NCBI GenBank assembly: GCA_003142855.1
Contig: PLNW01000108.1
Location: 54,796 to 118,795, forward strand
Direction: 5' to 3'
Length of the DNA stretch: 64,000 bases
Source of the DNA: Myxococcales bacterium
GTDB taxonomy: Bacteria > Myxococcota_A > Polyangia > Fen-1088
Below the pieces are notes generated by a model. The model saw only the letters and a program-made list of their open reading frames with translations. It searched no databases and had not been told where the DNA came from. Made by a program: the position numbers and the translations under genes. Below are positions 36,414 through 44,037 of the stretch, piece by piece (position 1 is the first letter of the stretch; each line of letters begins with the position of its first letter).

Positions 36414-38423
36414 TTGCCGCCTGACGTTCCTGACATCAGCGAAGACCTTCTGCTTGGGCGGACGTTGCTCGAGCAGGGCCACCTGAGCACGGCCCAGCGC
36501 GTGCTGGTGAAGCTATGCCAGCAGCATCCTGACAACGCAGAGGCTTTTCGGGGACTGGGCGATGTCTTGCATCGCAAGGGCGACGAAACACGCGCGCGCA
36601 TCATCAGCGAGTACGCCGCGGACCTGCGTGTTCCCGACGCCAAGACGCCTCGGCCAACGCCCTTGCCCGAAATGCGGCCGGTCGCGGCCAGTGCGGCCCC
36701 GACGCCGGCCGCGCTGCCGCCGGTGCGGAAGCCGTCCCTGGTCGCCCGGCGAAGCGAGTTCGTCACGCCCCTGGTGGATCCCTTCACACCGCTGGTTGAT
36801 GCCGTCAATTCATGCTCCACTCCGGTCACGCCGCCGGCTGTGCCAGCCGCGATGCCTCGGATGGCGTCGGCCAGCCAGGCCGTAGCTGTGTCCGGCGGGC
36901 CGGAAGCTGCCGCCCCGGCTTCGGCCAAGCCGGCTTCCAAGTTCGGGAAGTATGCGGCGGCGGCCGCGGCACTCGTGCTGTTGGCGGGGCTGGGAGTCTT
37001 GGGCTATCGCGCCTTCAAGCCGGGACCACGTCGTGGCCCGGCGCCGCGCGAGGAGCTGGACAGTGCGCTGGCGTCCGGATCCTTCGACCGCCTGATGCGC
37101 GCTCGCGATCGGGCGCGCACGGCTCTTGCCGGCGCAGAGCCCGACGCCGACGCCCTGGTTCGGCTGGCGCTGGTCGAAGCGTTCTTGGCTCTCGACCATG
37201 GGGTGCCTGGAGCGAAGAGCGCCGAAGAAGATCTGCGGCGGCTGCGACCCGGTGACCGTCCCAATCCGCAGCGGCTGGCGCTGGTCGAGGCCGTGCGCGC
37301 GCTGCTCGCCTTGGCCACCGGAGATCGCGAAATCGCCCGGCAGCACATGGAGGTCGGGCTGGCCTGGGCTGCCGCAAAGCCACCGCCGGTCTTGCTGTTT
37401 GTCTCGGCGCGGGTTCGCGCTCTGGCCGGCGACACCGTCGGGGCCGGGAAGGACCTGGACCGGGCCCGGCAATTGGCCCCGGATTTCGCTCCGGTTGTCG
37501 CCGATTGGGCGGCGCAGCGGCTCGACAGTGGAGATGCCAGCGCCGCGCGCCGTGTGGCGCGCGAGTTTCTTGCCAGGAACAAGACGGCGTCGCGTGTGCA
37601 GTTGGTGGTCGCCGAGGCGGAGCGCGCCCTGGGAGAAAATGCTTGGAGCAAGCACGTCGAGTCAGCCTGTCGCGGCGACAACCGGGTCTCGCGCAGCGTG
37701 CGCGCGGCCTGCTGGCTCGCATCGGCGCAGGAGGCGCGGCTTGACGGAGAACGGGCCACGGCCGCGCGCAAGGCACGGGCCGCGGGTCAGATTTCAGAGG
37801 ACGCGCGCGTGTTGGCCGACTCCGCGCTGGTGTTGGCCTCGCTGGGCGAGATTGATGCCGCGGACGAAGTGCTGGTGCGCGCGCGCAAGCTGGCCGACGA
37901 AAAGGCCGTGCCGCTGGCTTGGGCCAATCTGGCCGTTCGTCTCGGGCGCGGCCAGACGGAAGGGGCAGCGCCACCGGCTGAGCGGCCCGCCCAGCCCGAG
38001 CGTCATCTGGTGGCCTTGCGCGCCGCCTACCTGAAGGGTGGAGGCGTGGCCTTGGCCGCGGCCATCAAGAATGTGTCGGCCAGTTCCAGCGAGATCGATC
38101 CTGATCTGCGCGCGTTCATGGAACTGGGGCGCGAGGGTGGCCTGTCCGCAAGCGAGCAGGCCACACTGGAACGACGGGCCGAGCGCGGCAGCCCGGTTGC
38201 GGCTTTCGTCCTCGGGATTCTGGCCGCGCGCGCGAGCGACCACAAGCAGGCGGCCAGGTGGCTGGAAAAGGCACTGGCCGGCCATGGTGATGCCTGCCGT
38301 GCGGCGCTCCTTTATCTGTCCGCGTTGCAGGCGCAGGAGCGGCCCTCTCCCCCCAACCGCGCTTCCCTGCGCGCTTTGCACGCCCGCAACGCGCAGTGCC
38401 CGATTCCAGAACTCTGGTATTGA
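36414..38423 (+). CDS. membrane-anchored TPR protein, unknown function
   Basis: A 669-residue protein. The N terminus has a TPR-like segment ('EDLLLGRTLLEQGHLSTAQR', 'LCQQHPDNAEAFRGLGDVL'). A Pro/Ala/Val-rich linker (about 70-175), one membrane span ('YAAAAAALVLLAGLGVLGYR', near 182-202) and a long helical-repeat region follow. The repeats include 'ASRVQLVVAEAERALGENAW' and SEL1/TPR-like units near the end ('GSPVAAFVLGILAARASDHK'). The predicted start is TTG at 36414. Such linker-TPR proteins are abundant in myxobacteria; a scaffold role is only a guess. efp follows after 35 bases. Confidence 0.65.
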   Translation: MPPDVPDISEDLLLGRTLLEQGHLSTAQRVLVKLCQQHPDNAEAFRGLGDVLHRKGDETRARIISEYAADLRVPDAKTPRPTPLPEMRPVAASAAPTPAALPPVRKPSLVARRSEFVTPLVDPFTPLVDAVNSCSTPVTPPAVPAAMPRMASASQAVAVSGGPEAAAPASAKPASKFGKYAAAAAALVLLAGLGVLGYRAFKPGPRRGPAPREELDSALASGSFDRLMRARDRARTALAGAEPDADALVRLALVEAFLALDHGVPGAKSAEEDLRRLRPGDRPNPQRLALVEAVRALLALATGDREIARQHMEVGLAWAAAKPPPVLLFVSARVRALAGDTVGAGKDLDRARQLAPDFAPVVADWAAQRLDSGDASAARRVAREFLARNKTASRVQLVVAEAERALGENAWSKHVESACRGDNRVSRSVRAACWLASAQEARLDGERATAARKARAAGQISEDARVLADSALVLASLGEIDAADEVLVRARKLADEKAVPLAWANLAVRLGRGQTEGAAPPAERPAQPERHLVALRAAYLKGGGVALAAAIKNVSASSSEIDPDLRAFMELGREGGLSASEQATLERRAERGSPVAAFVLGILAARASDHKQAARWLEKALAGHGDACRAALLYLSALQAQERPSPPNRASLRALHARNAQCPIPELWY

Positions 38424-38458
38424 CCGGGCACAGCGGCCACGCTAAATCCGCCAATCCA

Positions 38459-39031
38459 ATGTCCACCTACGACACATCCGACATCCGCAAGGGACTCAAG
38501 GTCATGATGGACGGCGTGCCCTACACCGTGGTCGAGTTCCAGTTCATCAAGCCGGGCAAAGGCGCGGCTTTCACGCGCACCAAGTTCAAGAACTTGCTCT
38601 CGGGCGCGGTCATTGAACGCAACGTTCGGTCCGGCGAAAAGATGGAATCGGCCAACGTCGAGACCAAAACCATGCAGTACCTGTACAAGGAAGCAGACAG
38701 CTTCGTGTTCATGGACACCAGCACCTACGACCAGGTACACATCCCGTCCGAGACCATCGGCGACGACGCTCTTCTGATGCCCGAGCAGATCGTGGTGGAG
38801 GTGCTGTTTTTCAACGAACGCGCGGTGGGCGTGACCTTGCCCAATTTCATTGAACAGAAGGTCATGGCGACCGAGCCTGGATTCCGGGGCGACACGGCCA
38901 CCGGCGTGACCAAGCCGGCCAGAATCTCGACCGGGGCCTCCATCGCGGTGCCGCTCTTTATCAACGAAGGCGACACCATCAAGATCGACACGCGCAGCGG
39001 TGAATATCTAGAGCGAGTCGGTCGCGCGTAG
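38459..39031 (+). CDS. efp: translation elongation factor P
   Basis: A 190-residue EF-P. Starting from MSTYDTSDIRKGLKVMMDG, the lysine in the domain I loop 'KPGKGAAF' is residue 34, the position that is beta-lysylated in E. coli. Domain III ends 'IDTRSGEYLERVGRA'. The EpmA ligase gene lies downstream (39448-40479), consistent with K34 modification. The ATG at 38459 is preferred over 38396 because it gives the family N terminus. Confidence 0.96.
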   Translation: MSTYDTSDIRKGLKVMMDGVPYTVVEFQFIKPGKGAAFTRTKFKNLLSGAVIERNVRSGEKMESANVETKTMQYLYKEADSFVFMDTSTYDQVHIPSETIGDDALLMPEQIVVEVLFFNERAVGVTLPNFIEQKVMATEPGFRGDTATGVTKPARISTGASIAVPLFINEGDTIKIDTRSGEYLERVGRA

Positions 39032-39447
39032 AGCTGACGTGAGGTGATTCATCTGGCCAATCCCCGCGGTCGAGAACACAGGGCGGCCTCACGGCCGCAA
39101 CCAAACGGGTGAGGTGATTCGTCTTGTCAGCCGCCGGCCGCTGAGCACACAGAGGTGAGAGGGGAGTTCACAGAGTCGGAGAAACCGGAATGATGTTCGG
39201 GCGTTGCGAAAAAAGATCTTCGCGGCCCGCGAAGAAACGGCACCCTAGTAGTACAGAGGGGAGAGGAGAGGACACAGAGCCGGACAGGGATTGGCCATGC
39301 TCTCTCGTTGGGACCCAGACCTGCGTGTCTTGCGGAGAAACTGTATCTTGGTAGGAGGCAGGGCTGTGCTGCGCGTCTCTCGTCTGGCCACCGAAAGGCG
39401 CTCTCGCCCTCTGTGTGCTCTCCTCTCCCCTCTGTGTTCTCAGCCGC
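39032..39447. repeat. dispersed intergenic repeat region between efp and epmA
   Basis: These 416 bases carry no gene but hold a full direct unit (39077-39223, starting ACACAGGGCGGCCTC and ending AAAAGATCTTCGC). A fragment of the same family lies at 39255-39275 ('GAGGGGAGAGGAGAGGACAC'), and an inverted one at 39406-39444 ('CTCTCCTCTCCCCTCTGTG...'). The insertion separates two functionally linked genes. Confidence 0.8.
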
Positions 39448-40479
39448 ATGTGGCTCTGGCTACATGAGCGTGGATCCATCGTGCAGAACTTCGTGAGCAG
39501 AAAGATCGAGGCGCGGGCAGCAATACGGCGCGCTGTCCGTTCGTGGTTTGAAGGGCAGGGGTTTCTCGAAGTCGAGACGCCGGCGCGCGTTCCCTCGCCG
39601 GGCCAGGAAGTTCACCTGGAGGCCATTCCCGCAGGTGACGAGCGCTTTCTCATCACATCGCCCGAGTACCACATGAAGCGTCTGGTGGCGGCCGGCCTGC
39701 CGCGCATCGTGCAGATCTGTCGCTGCTGGCGCGCGGGCGAGCAAGGCAGCCACCACCGACCCGAGTTCACCATGATCGAGTGGTACCGGGCCGGCGCGAG
39801 CCTGGAGGAGATCGCGCGCGACTGTGAGAGGCTCGTGGAAGTGGCTGCGCGCGCAGTCGGTCGGTGGCCAGTGGTCGACGTGCCGGCCGGCCGGGGCCGG
39901 GAAGGGAAACCCGAGAGGCTGGCGGTTGGGGCGCCCTTCGAGCGACTCACTGTGCGCGAGGCGCTTGCACGCTTCGCTGGGATTGGCCTGCGCGGCGACG
40001 AGAGCGTGGCTCAGCTGCGCGTGCTGGCGACGCGCGCGGGTTGCAAACTGGGAACGGCCGCCACTTGGGACGATATCTTCTTTCAGATCTTTCTCGATCG
40101 GGTGGAACCGCGTCTAGGTCGCGACCGGCCGACCTTTGTCTTTGATTGGCCGCTACCCCTGGCCGCGCTGGCGCGACGCAAACCCGGCGATCCTCTGACG
40201 GTCGAGCGTTTCGAGCTCTATGCCGGTGGTCTCGAACTGGCCAACGCCTTTGGCGAGCTTTGCGATCCAGTCGAGCAGCGCGCGCGTTTTGTCGCGGAGG
40301 CCGAGTTGCGCCGCCAGCAGGGCAGGGCGGTGTATCCCATCGACGAGAAGTTGCTGGCGGCGTTGGCCGACATGCCAGCCACCTGCGGCGTGGCCCTGGG
40401 TTTCGACCGCCTGGTCATGCTGGTCACTGGCGCCGACAGCATACGCGACGTCATGGCTTTTGCCGACGACGAGGGGTAG
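39448..40479 (+). CDS. epmA: elongation factor P--(R)-beta-lysine ligase
   Basis: A 343-residue class II aminoacyl-tRNA-synthetase-like enzyme (PoxA/GenX/YjeA) that joins (R)-beta-lysine to EF-P K34. It lacks the anticodon-binding domain of LysRS. Motif 2 is 'QICRCWRAGEQGSHHRPEFT' and motif 3 'MPATCGVALGFDRLVMLVTG'. 'FELYAGGLELANAFGEL' is the lysine-binding block. ATG 39448 was chosen; GTG codons at 39481 and 39493 are alternatives. No epmB (lysine 2,3-aminomutase) is present in the window. Confidence 0.92.
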   Translation: MWLWLHERGSIVQNFVSRKIEARAAIRRAVRSWFEGQGFLEVETPARVPSPGQEVHLEAIPAGDERFLITSPEYHMKRLVAAGLPRIVQICRCWRAGEQGSHHRPEFTMIEWYRAGASLEEIARDCERLVEVAARAVGRWPVVDVPAGRGREGKPERLAVGAPFERLTVREALARFAGIGLRGDESVAQLRVLATRAGCKLGTAATWDDIFFQIFLDRVEPRLGRDRPTFVFDWPLPLAALARRKPGDPLTVERFELYAGGLELANAFGELCDPVEQRARFVAEAELRRQQGRAVYPIDEKLLAALADMPATCGVALGFDRLVMLVTGADSIRDVMAFADDEG

Positions 40480-40519
40480 CGACCGGCGGTCGACTGGCGG
40501 CGGGCGGCGCCGCAAAAAA

Positions 40520-40894
40520 ATGTCTGGTAGCGGCGTGACCTTTGCCCAACAATCGCATCCAAGTTGCCCGGAGGTGCTGCATGTTCGATTTGAGGAAGCC
40601 TTCAACCTCAACCGTGAGACCAAGGCGCTTAACGCCAGCAACGGCAACACTGGCGTCGATGCTTTTCACGACCTGCGCATCAACGGCAAGCTGGGAATCA
40701 GCACCAATCTCTTCAAAAAGTTGGCCCTCGGTGTCAGTTTCACCCTTAAGTACGACCAGAACCCGGCGCCGCGGCCAATTCCCGCGGGCGCGCCTGCAGG
40801 CACGACCTTCCCCACGGACCGAAACGTCTCCTGGGCCTTCTCCGACAAGGTCGACACGCTCACCGAGGTCAATCTCCTGTATTCATTTTTCTAG
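40520..40894 (+). pseudogene. C-terminal relic of a DUF481-type outer-membrane beta-barrel protein
   Basis: An open frame reads a C-terminal part resembling DUF481 (YdiY-type) porin-like proteins: 'DLRINGKLGISTNLFKKLAL', 'VSFTLKYDQNPAPRP', ending 'EVNLLYSFF' with the terminal aromatic. The first roughly 20 residues from the ATG at 40520 do not fit, there is no signal peptide, and the N-terminal two thirds are absent. It is therefore a remnant. It lies just downstream of epmA, which is intact, in a region of decayed genes. Confidence 0.6.
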
Positions 40895-40930
40895 ACGCAT
40901 CCGCGTCCCGCCTGCCGGAGGTACGCTTTC

Positions 40931-41618
40931 ATGGGTGACCAGAACAAAGAATCGCACCGGTGGAAGTTTTTTCGCGCGGGCGACGTGGACCAAGTCGTGC
41001 TCGCCGAGGGGGCTGAGCTCGAACACCTGAGCGAGCTCGACCAGAAGCTGTGGATGGCGCTGTCCTGTCCCACGCGGGGGCTGGAGTTCGACAGCCGCAC
41101 CTTGGATTAGCAGAGAAGAAGCCCGAGTCCAAGAAGATCGACGTGGCACAGTGGCCGCCATAGGAGTGGCCGTGGCGGGCATGGCGACTTTCCTGTCCAG
41201 CATCTTGGCCACCTTCCTGGGATTGGGCATGTGGATGCCGGTGGGCGCGCTGGGCCTGCTGCTGGCCATCTCGGGCCCGTCCATGCTCATCGCTTGGCTC
41301 AAGCTGCGCCAGCGCAACGTGGGTCCCATCCTGGACGCGAACGGCTGGTCAGTGAACGCGTTGGCCAAGATCAACATTCCCTTTGGCTCGGCTCTGACCA
41401 AGGTGGCGGCGTTGCCGCCAGGAGCGCGCCGCCAGTCACGCGACCGGTTTGCCCAGAAGCGGTCCCCCTGGGCCCTGTATCTGACCCTGCTCGTGCTTGT
41501 GGGCTTGGCCGCGCTCTGGCGGCTCGGTCATCTCGATCCCTATCTGCCTGGCAAGTTCAAGTCCGAGGCGGTGTTCGGTCGAGAGGTTCCGGCCAAGACC
41601 GCGCCGGGAGTCAAGTAG
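40931..41618 (+). pseudogene. internally deleted remnant of a large EF-hand/membrane protein family
   Basis: The 59 N-terminal residues ('WKFFRAGDVDQVVLAEGAEL', 'LDQKLWMALSCPTRGLEFDS') match in style the N terminus of a family of large proteins that continue into EF-hand-like segments. Here they end in TAG at 41108. A second frame reads 'AEKKPESKKIDVAQW' (41110-41154). A third frame, shifted by what looks like one lost G at 41151-41154, resumes 'GVAVAGMATFLSS' with two membrane spans and 'KINIPFGSALTKV' to 41618. The middle of the gene is missing. The membrane part could still be translated from GTG 41151. Family recall is from memory, so confidence is moderate. Confidence 0.55.
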
Positions 41619-41619
41619 A

Positions 41620-41695
41620 GGGGGCGGTGGGGTGACAGGGGCGGCGACGGTGACGTGCCCCGGGCCCTCGGGCGAGCAGGGAATCAGGGAGGGTT
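41620..41695. repeat. degenerate cassette border: G-rich hexamer array plus four-helix gene 3' relic
   Basis: GGGTGACAGGGGCGGCGACG and GTGACG units resemble the array at 51445. They are followed by CCCGGGCC and then ATCAGGGAGGGTTAG, which resembles the reversed end of the four-helix-bundle gene at 51549 (GTCAGGGATGGGTCAG). It directly precedes the TOPRIM-like gene. Confidence 0.45.
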
Positions 41696-41701
41696 AGTGT
41701 T

Positions 41702-42253
41702 TCAATGCATTCGCTGGAGTTCGGTTCTTGCGTCGGTCAAGGACGGTACCCCATCTTGTTCTCCGGGCCTCACTGGCGTCCATTTGGCCACGGCAGCCTT
41801 GGCGGATACCTCATCCTTCCTGCGGGCGCGATACTCGTTGCTGTCTTTGTAGGGCTGGATTTCCGTGACACCCTCCCAGCCGCACAGCCAGACAATCCAG
41901 GTTTCGATGCTCCAGGTTGGCACGCATACCGCGATAGCCTCATCGCTTGTTCGCCGCGACATGCTCGCCTTCACCAGCGCCTCGTCGAGTTCGCGCTTTC
42001 GTCTGGTTACGCCCGCACGGTCACCGTCGATCGCCACCAGCAGCGCGACATTCTGGTGCCGAAACTGCCGATACGTTTTGGCCAGCGAAGGGTACTGTTT
42101 CCGCACCCAGTCTTCAGCGGCACCTTCACCTTTCGGCGCTACATGAATACGGTCGGGCCGTCGTCCGAAAACCAGCTCTCCGAGGCGGGAGAAGAACGAC
42201 CGCATCTCCCGGTCCTCGCAGAGCAAGCGCCAGCGAACGCGATCGCGGGACAT
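41702..42253 (-). CDS. TOPRIM-like protein, partner of AAA ATPase
   Basis: A 183-residue protein. 'LLCEDREMRSFFSRL' (Glu at 13 or 16) and 'LLVAIDGDRAGV' (D76, D78) have the spacing and hydrophobic context of a TOPRIM-type metal-binding nuclease core. 'VCVPTWSIETWIVWLCGWEG' resembles a conserved block of DUF4276/DUF4435-like proteins. The upstream ATPase gene overlaps by TAATG, implying one complex. Together they recall defence pairs such as PARIS, where an ABC-type ATPase sequesters a TOPRIM nuclease. I do not recognise this exact family. Confidence 0.65.
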   Translation of the reverse strand: MSRDRVRWRLLCEDREMRSFFSRLGELVFGRRPDRIHVAPKGEGAAEDWVRKQYPSLAKTYRQFRHQNVALLVAIDGDRAGVTRRKRELDEALVKASMSRRTSDEAIAVCVPTWSIETWIVWLCGWEGVTEIQPYKDSNEYRARRKDEVSAKAAVAKWTPVRPGEQDGVPSLTDARTELQRMH

Positions 42254-43347
42254 TACGAGGTCAGCCTCAGGTGCTCGGACGCAGCAATCCCCTGCGAACG
42301 ATCGACCAGGAATTCCCTGCAGACGGTCACGTCACCCGAAGGACGGGTAAACAGATAGGCCGAATCGGCGGCGAGATAGTCGATTACATCCGGATTGTGG
42401 GAAATCACCACGAGCTGCGTGTTCTGGTCCTCGATCGCTTGCCGCAGGAGATCCAGCCAAGGCTGTATCTCCTGCAGAGCGACGAAGTTGTCAGGCTCAT
42501 CGATGATGAGCATCGTTGCTCGGCCGGCAATCGCATGCAGGACCGAGTAGAGGATAACCAAACAGCGCTGGCCTTCCGAAAGGCCAGTGAGAGGCAGCCC
42601 GTAGGTGGGGCCGCCAGAGGGTCGCGAAAAATCTGCAACCAGGAGACGGCTCCCTGCTTGGCCCCAGTCTGGCAGCCGGAATCCTTCAAAGCCAGGCAGT
42701 ACCTGCTTCAGGCTGTCCCGGATGGAGCTAGAGATTTCGGGCTGTGCCTGGACCAGACCGCGATACCAGGACGGAAAGTTGCTGCCGGTCTCCATAAGCA
42801 CCGCCTGCTCGGAGGCGGAGACCGCATCCATCGCCCATGGATTCAATCGGAAGATCCAAATCTTGCCGAGGAAGTCGAGGAACACCCGCATCTTCGATCC
42901 TACGGAGGCATGGCTTGCGAGAGGCGAATAGGGTGCTTGAAACTCGAACGACGGGCCGGGGGCGTGGTCCTCGCTGAACAAATGGATTCTGCCCTCGCCG
43001 AAGCGAAAGAGTGGTTTGCCCCCAACCGTCAGCATCTCCTCTTGAATACTGGGTCCCGTCTTTGGGTCTTGCTCGATCACCAGCACGTACGCGTAGGTCT
43101 CACCGGCTGCTTCGATCTCAATTTCGAAACGCTGACGAGGTCGAGTTTCCCACTGGGTCTTGGTGAATAGTGGAAAGACGTCAGGCACGCGGGAGCCAAA
43201 GACAACGACGTCTCTGAGCCGTTTCAGGACATCGAGCAGAGTGGTCTTCCCGCTTCCGTTCCGGCCGAGCAGCAGGTTCACCTGGCTCGGCCTGAATTCA
43301 AAGTTGACCAGGCAACCAAAGTTGTCGACGTAGACGCGCTTCAGCAT
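42253..43347 (-). CDS. SMC/ABC-type AAA ATPase (AAA_15/AAA_21)
   Basis: A 364-residue ABC-like ATPase related to OLD/RecF. Walker A is GRNGSGKT (residues 28-35), the signature LSEGQ is at 256-260, Walker B 'MLIIDEPDN' at 279-287, and the H-loop His at 317 ('VVISHNPDVID'). A helical, poorly conserved insertion lies between (about 120-250). There is no nuclease domain in the chain; the downstream TOPRIM-like protein would supply it. GC content and codon use look like the rest of the window. Confidence 0.85.
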   Translation of the reverse strand: MLKRVYVDNFGCLVNFEFRPSQVNLLLGRNGSGKTTLLDVLKRLRDVVVFGSRVPDVFPLFTKTQWETRPRQRFEIEIEAAGETYAYVLVIEQDPKTGPSIQEEMLTVGGKPLFRFGEGRIHLFSEDHAPGPSFEFQAPYSPLASHASVGSKMRVFLDFLGKIWIFRLNPWAMDAVSASEQAVLMETGSNFPSWYRGLVQAQPEISSSIRDSLKQVLPGFEGFRLPDWGQAGSRLLVADFSRPSGGPTYGLPLTGLSEGQRCLVILYSVLHAIAGRATMLIIDEPDNFVALQEIQPWLDLLRQAIEDQNTQLVVISHNPDVIDYLAADSAYLFTRPSGDVTVCREFLVDRSQGIAASEHLRLTS

Positions 43348-43665
43348 TGTGTCGCCATTCTATACCGCCACGTCATGTGGCGCGAAGCCTGCCTGGCCAC
43401 TGACTGGTGGACTGAATGGGATCTTCAAGATCGTGTTCCCCAGCTTCACCCCTTCACCCGCGTTCTGGGCCAGTTTCATCCTTGTCATCCTTTTGCGCCC
43501 CAACCCGCTTTATGTCTTGGCACCAAAGGCACCCGCCGCTGGTCACCGTTGCCGCCCCGGTCCCTGCTGCCACCTCGCTCACCTACACCGCACTCCGCTA
43601 TTCTGAGTTCCGGCCTGCCGGCTTAGATTGACCCCGGATCACCCCTCTGCTAAACGTCTCCCTTC
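43348..43665. other. intergenic region with C-rich hexamer array
   Basis: These 318 bases separate the divergent ATPase and yajC genes. A degenerate array at about 43541-43596 (GGTCACCGTTGCCGCC, CTGCCACC, CTCACCTACACCGCAC) resembles the right border at 54112-54239, in the inverted orientation to the array at 41620. No gene is seen. Confidence 0.5.
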
Positions 43666-44019
43666 GTGACTCAATACTTTGTCTCATTGGCCCAGGCATC
43701 GTCTTCGGGTTCATCGTCTCCGGGCGGTGCGCTTGGCGGCATGCTCATTCCCATGCTGCTGATCTTCGGCGTCATGTATCTCCTGGTCATTCGCCCGCAG
43801 TCCAAGAAGGCGAAAGAACATCAGAAGATGCTGACCGAGTTGCAAAAGGGCGACGATGTGGCGACCACCGGTGGCCTCATTGGGCGCATCACGGGGATCA
43901 AGGATGACGTGGTCACGTTGCAGGTCCAGGAGGGCGTCCGCCTCCGCGTCCTGCGCAGTGCCGTCACGGGTCGCCACAAGTTCAACGAAACCCCGAAGTC
44001 GGACGACAAGGCCTCCTAG
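43666..44019 (+). CDS. yajC: preprotein translocase subunit YajC
   Basis: A 117-residue single-span protein of the SecDF-YajC complex. The span 'GMLIPMLLIFGVMYLLVIRP' is followed by the family signature 'QSKKAKEHQKMLTELQKGDD' and 'VATTGGLIGRITGIKDD'. The GTG at 43666 is the start. It lies 18 bases ahead of secD in the usual yajC-secD-secF order. Confidence 0.95.
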   Translation: MTQYFVSLAQASSSGSSSPGGALGGMLIPMLLIFGVMYLLVIRPQSKKAKEHQKMLTELQKGDDVATTGGLIGRITGIKDDVVTLQVQEGVRLRVLRSAVTGRHKFNETPKSDDKAS

Positions 44020-44037
44020 CGCAGCAAGGATCATTTC

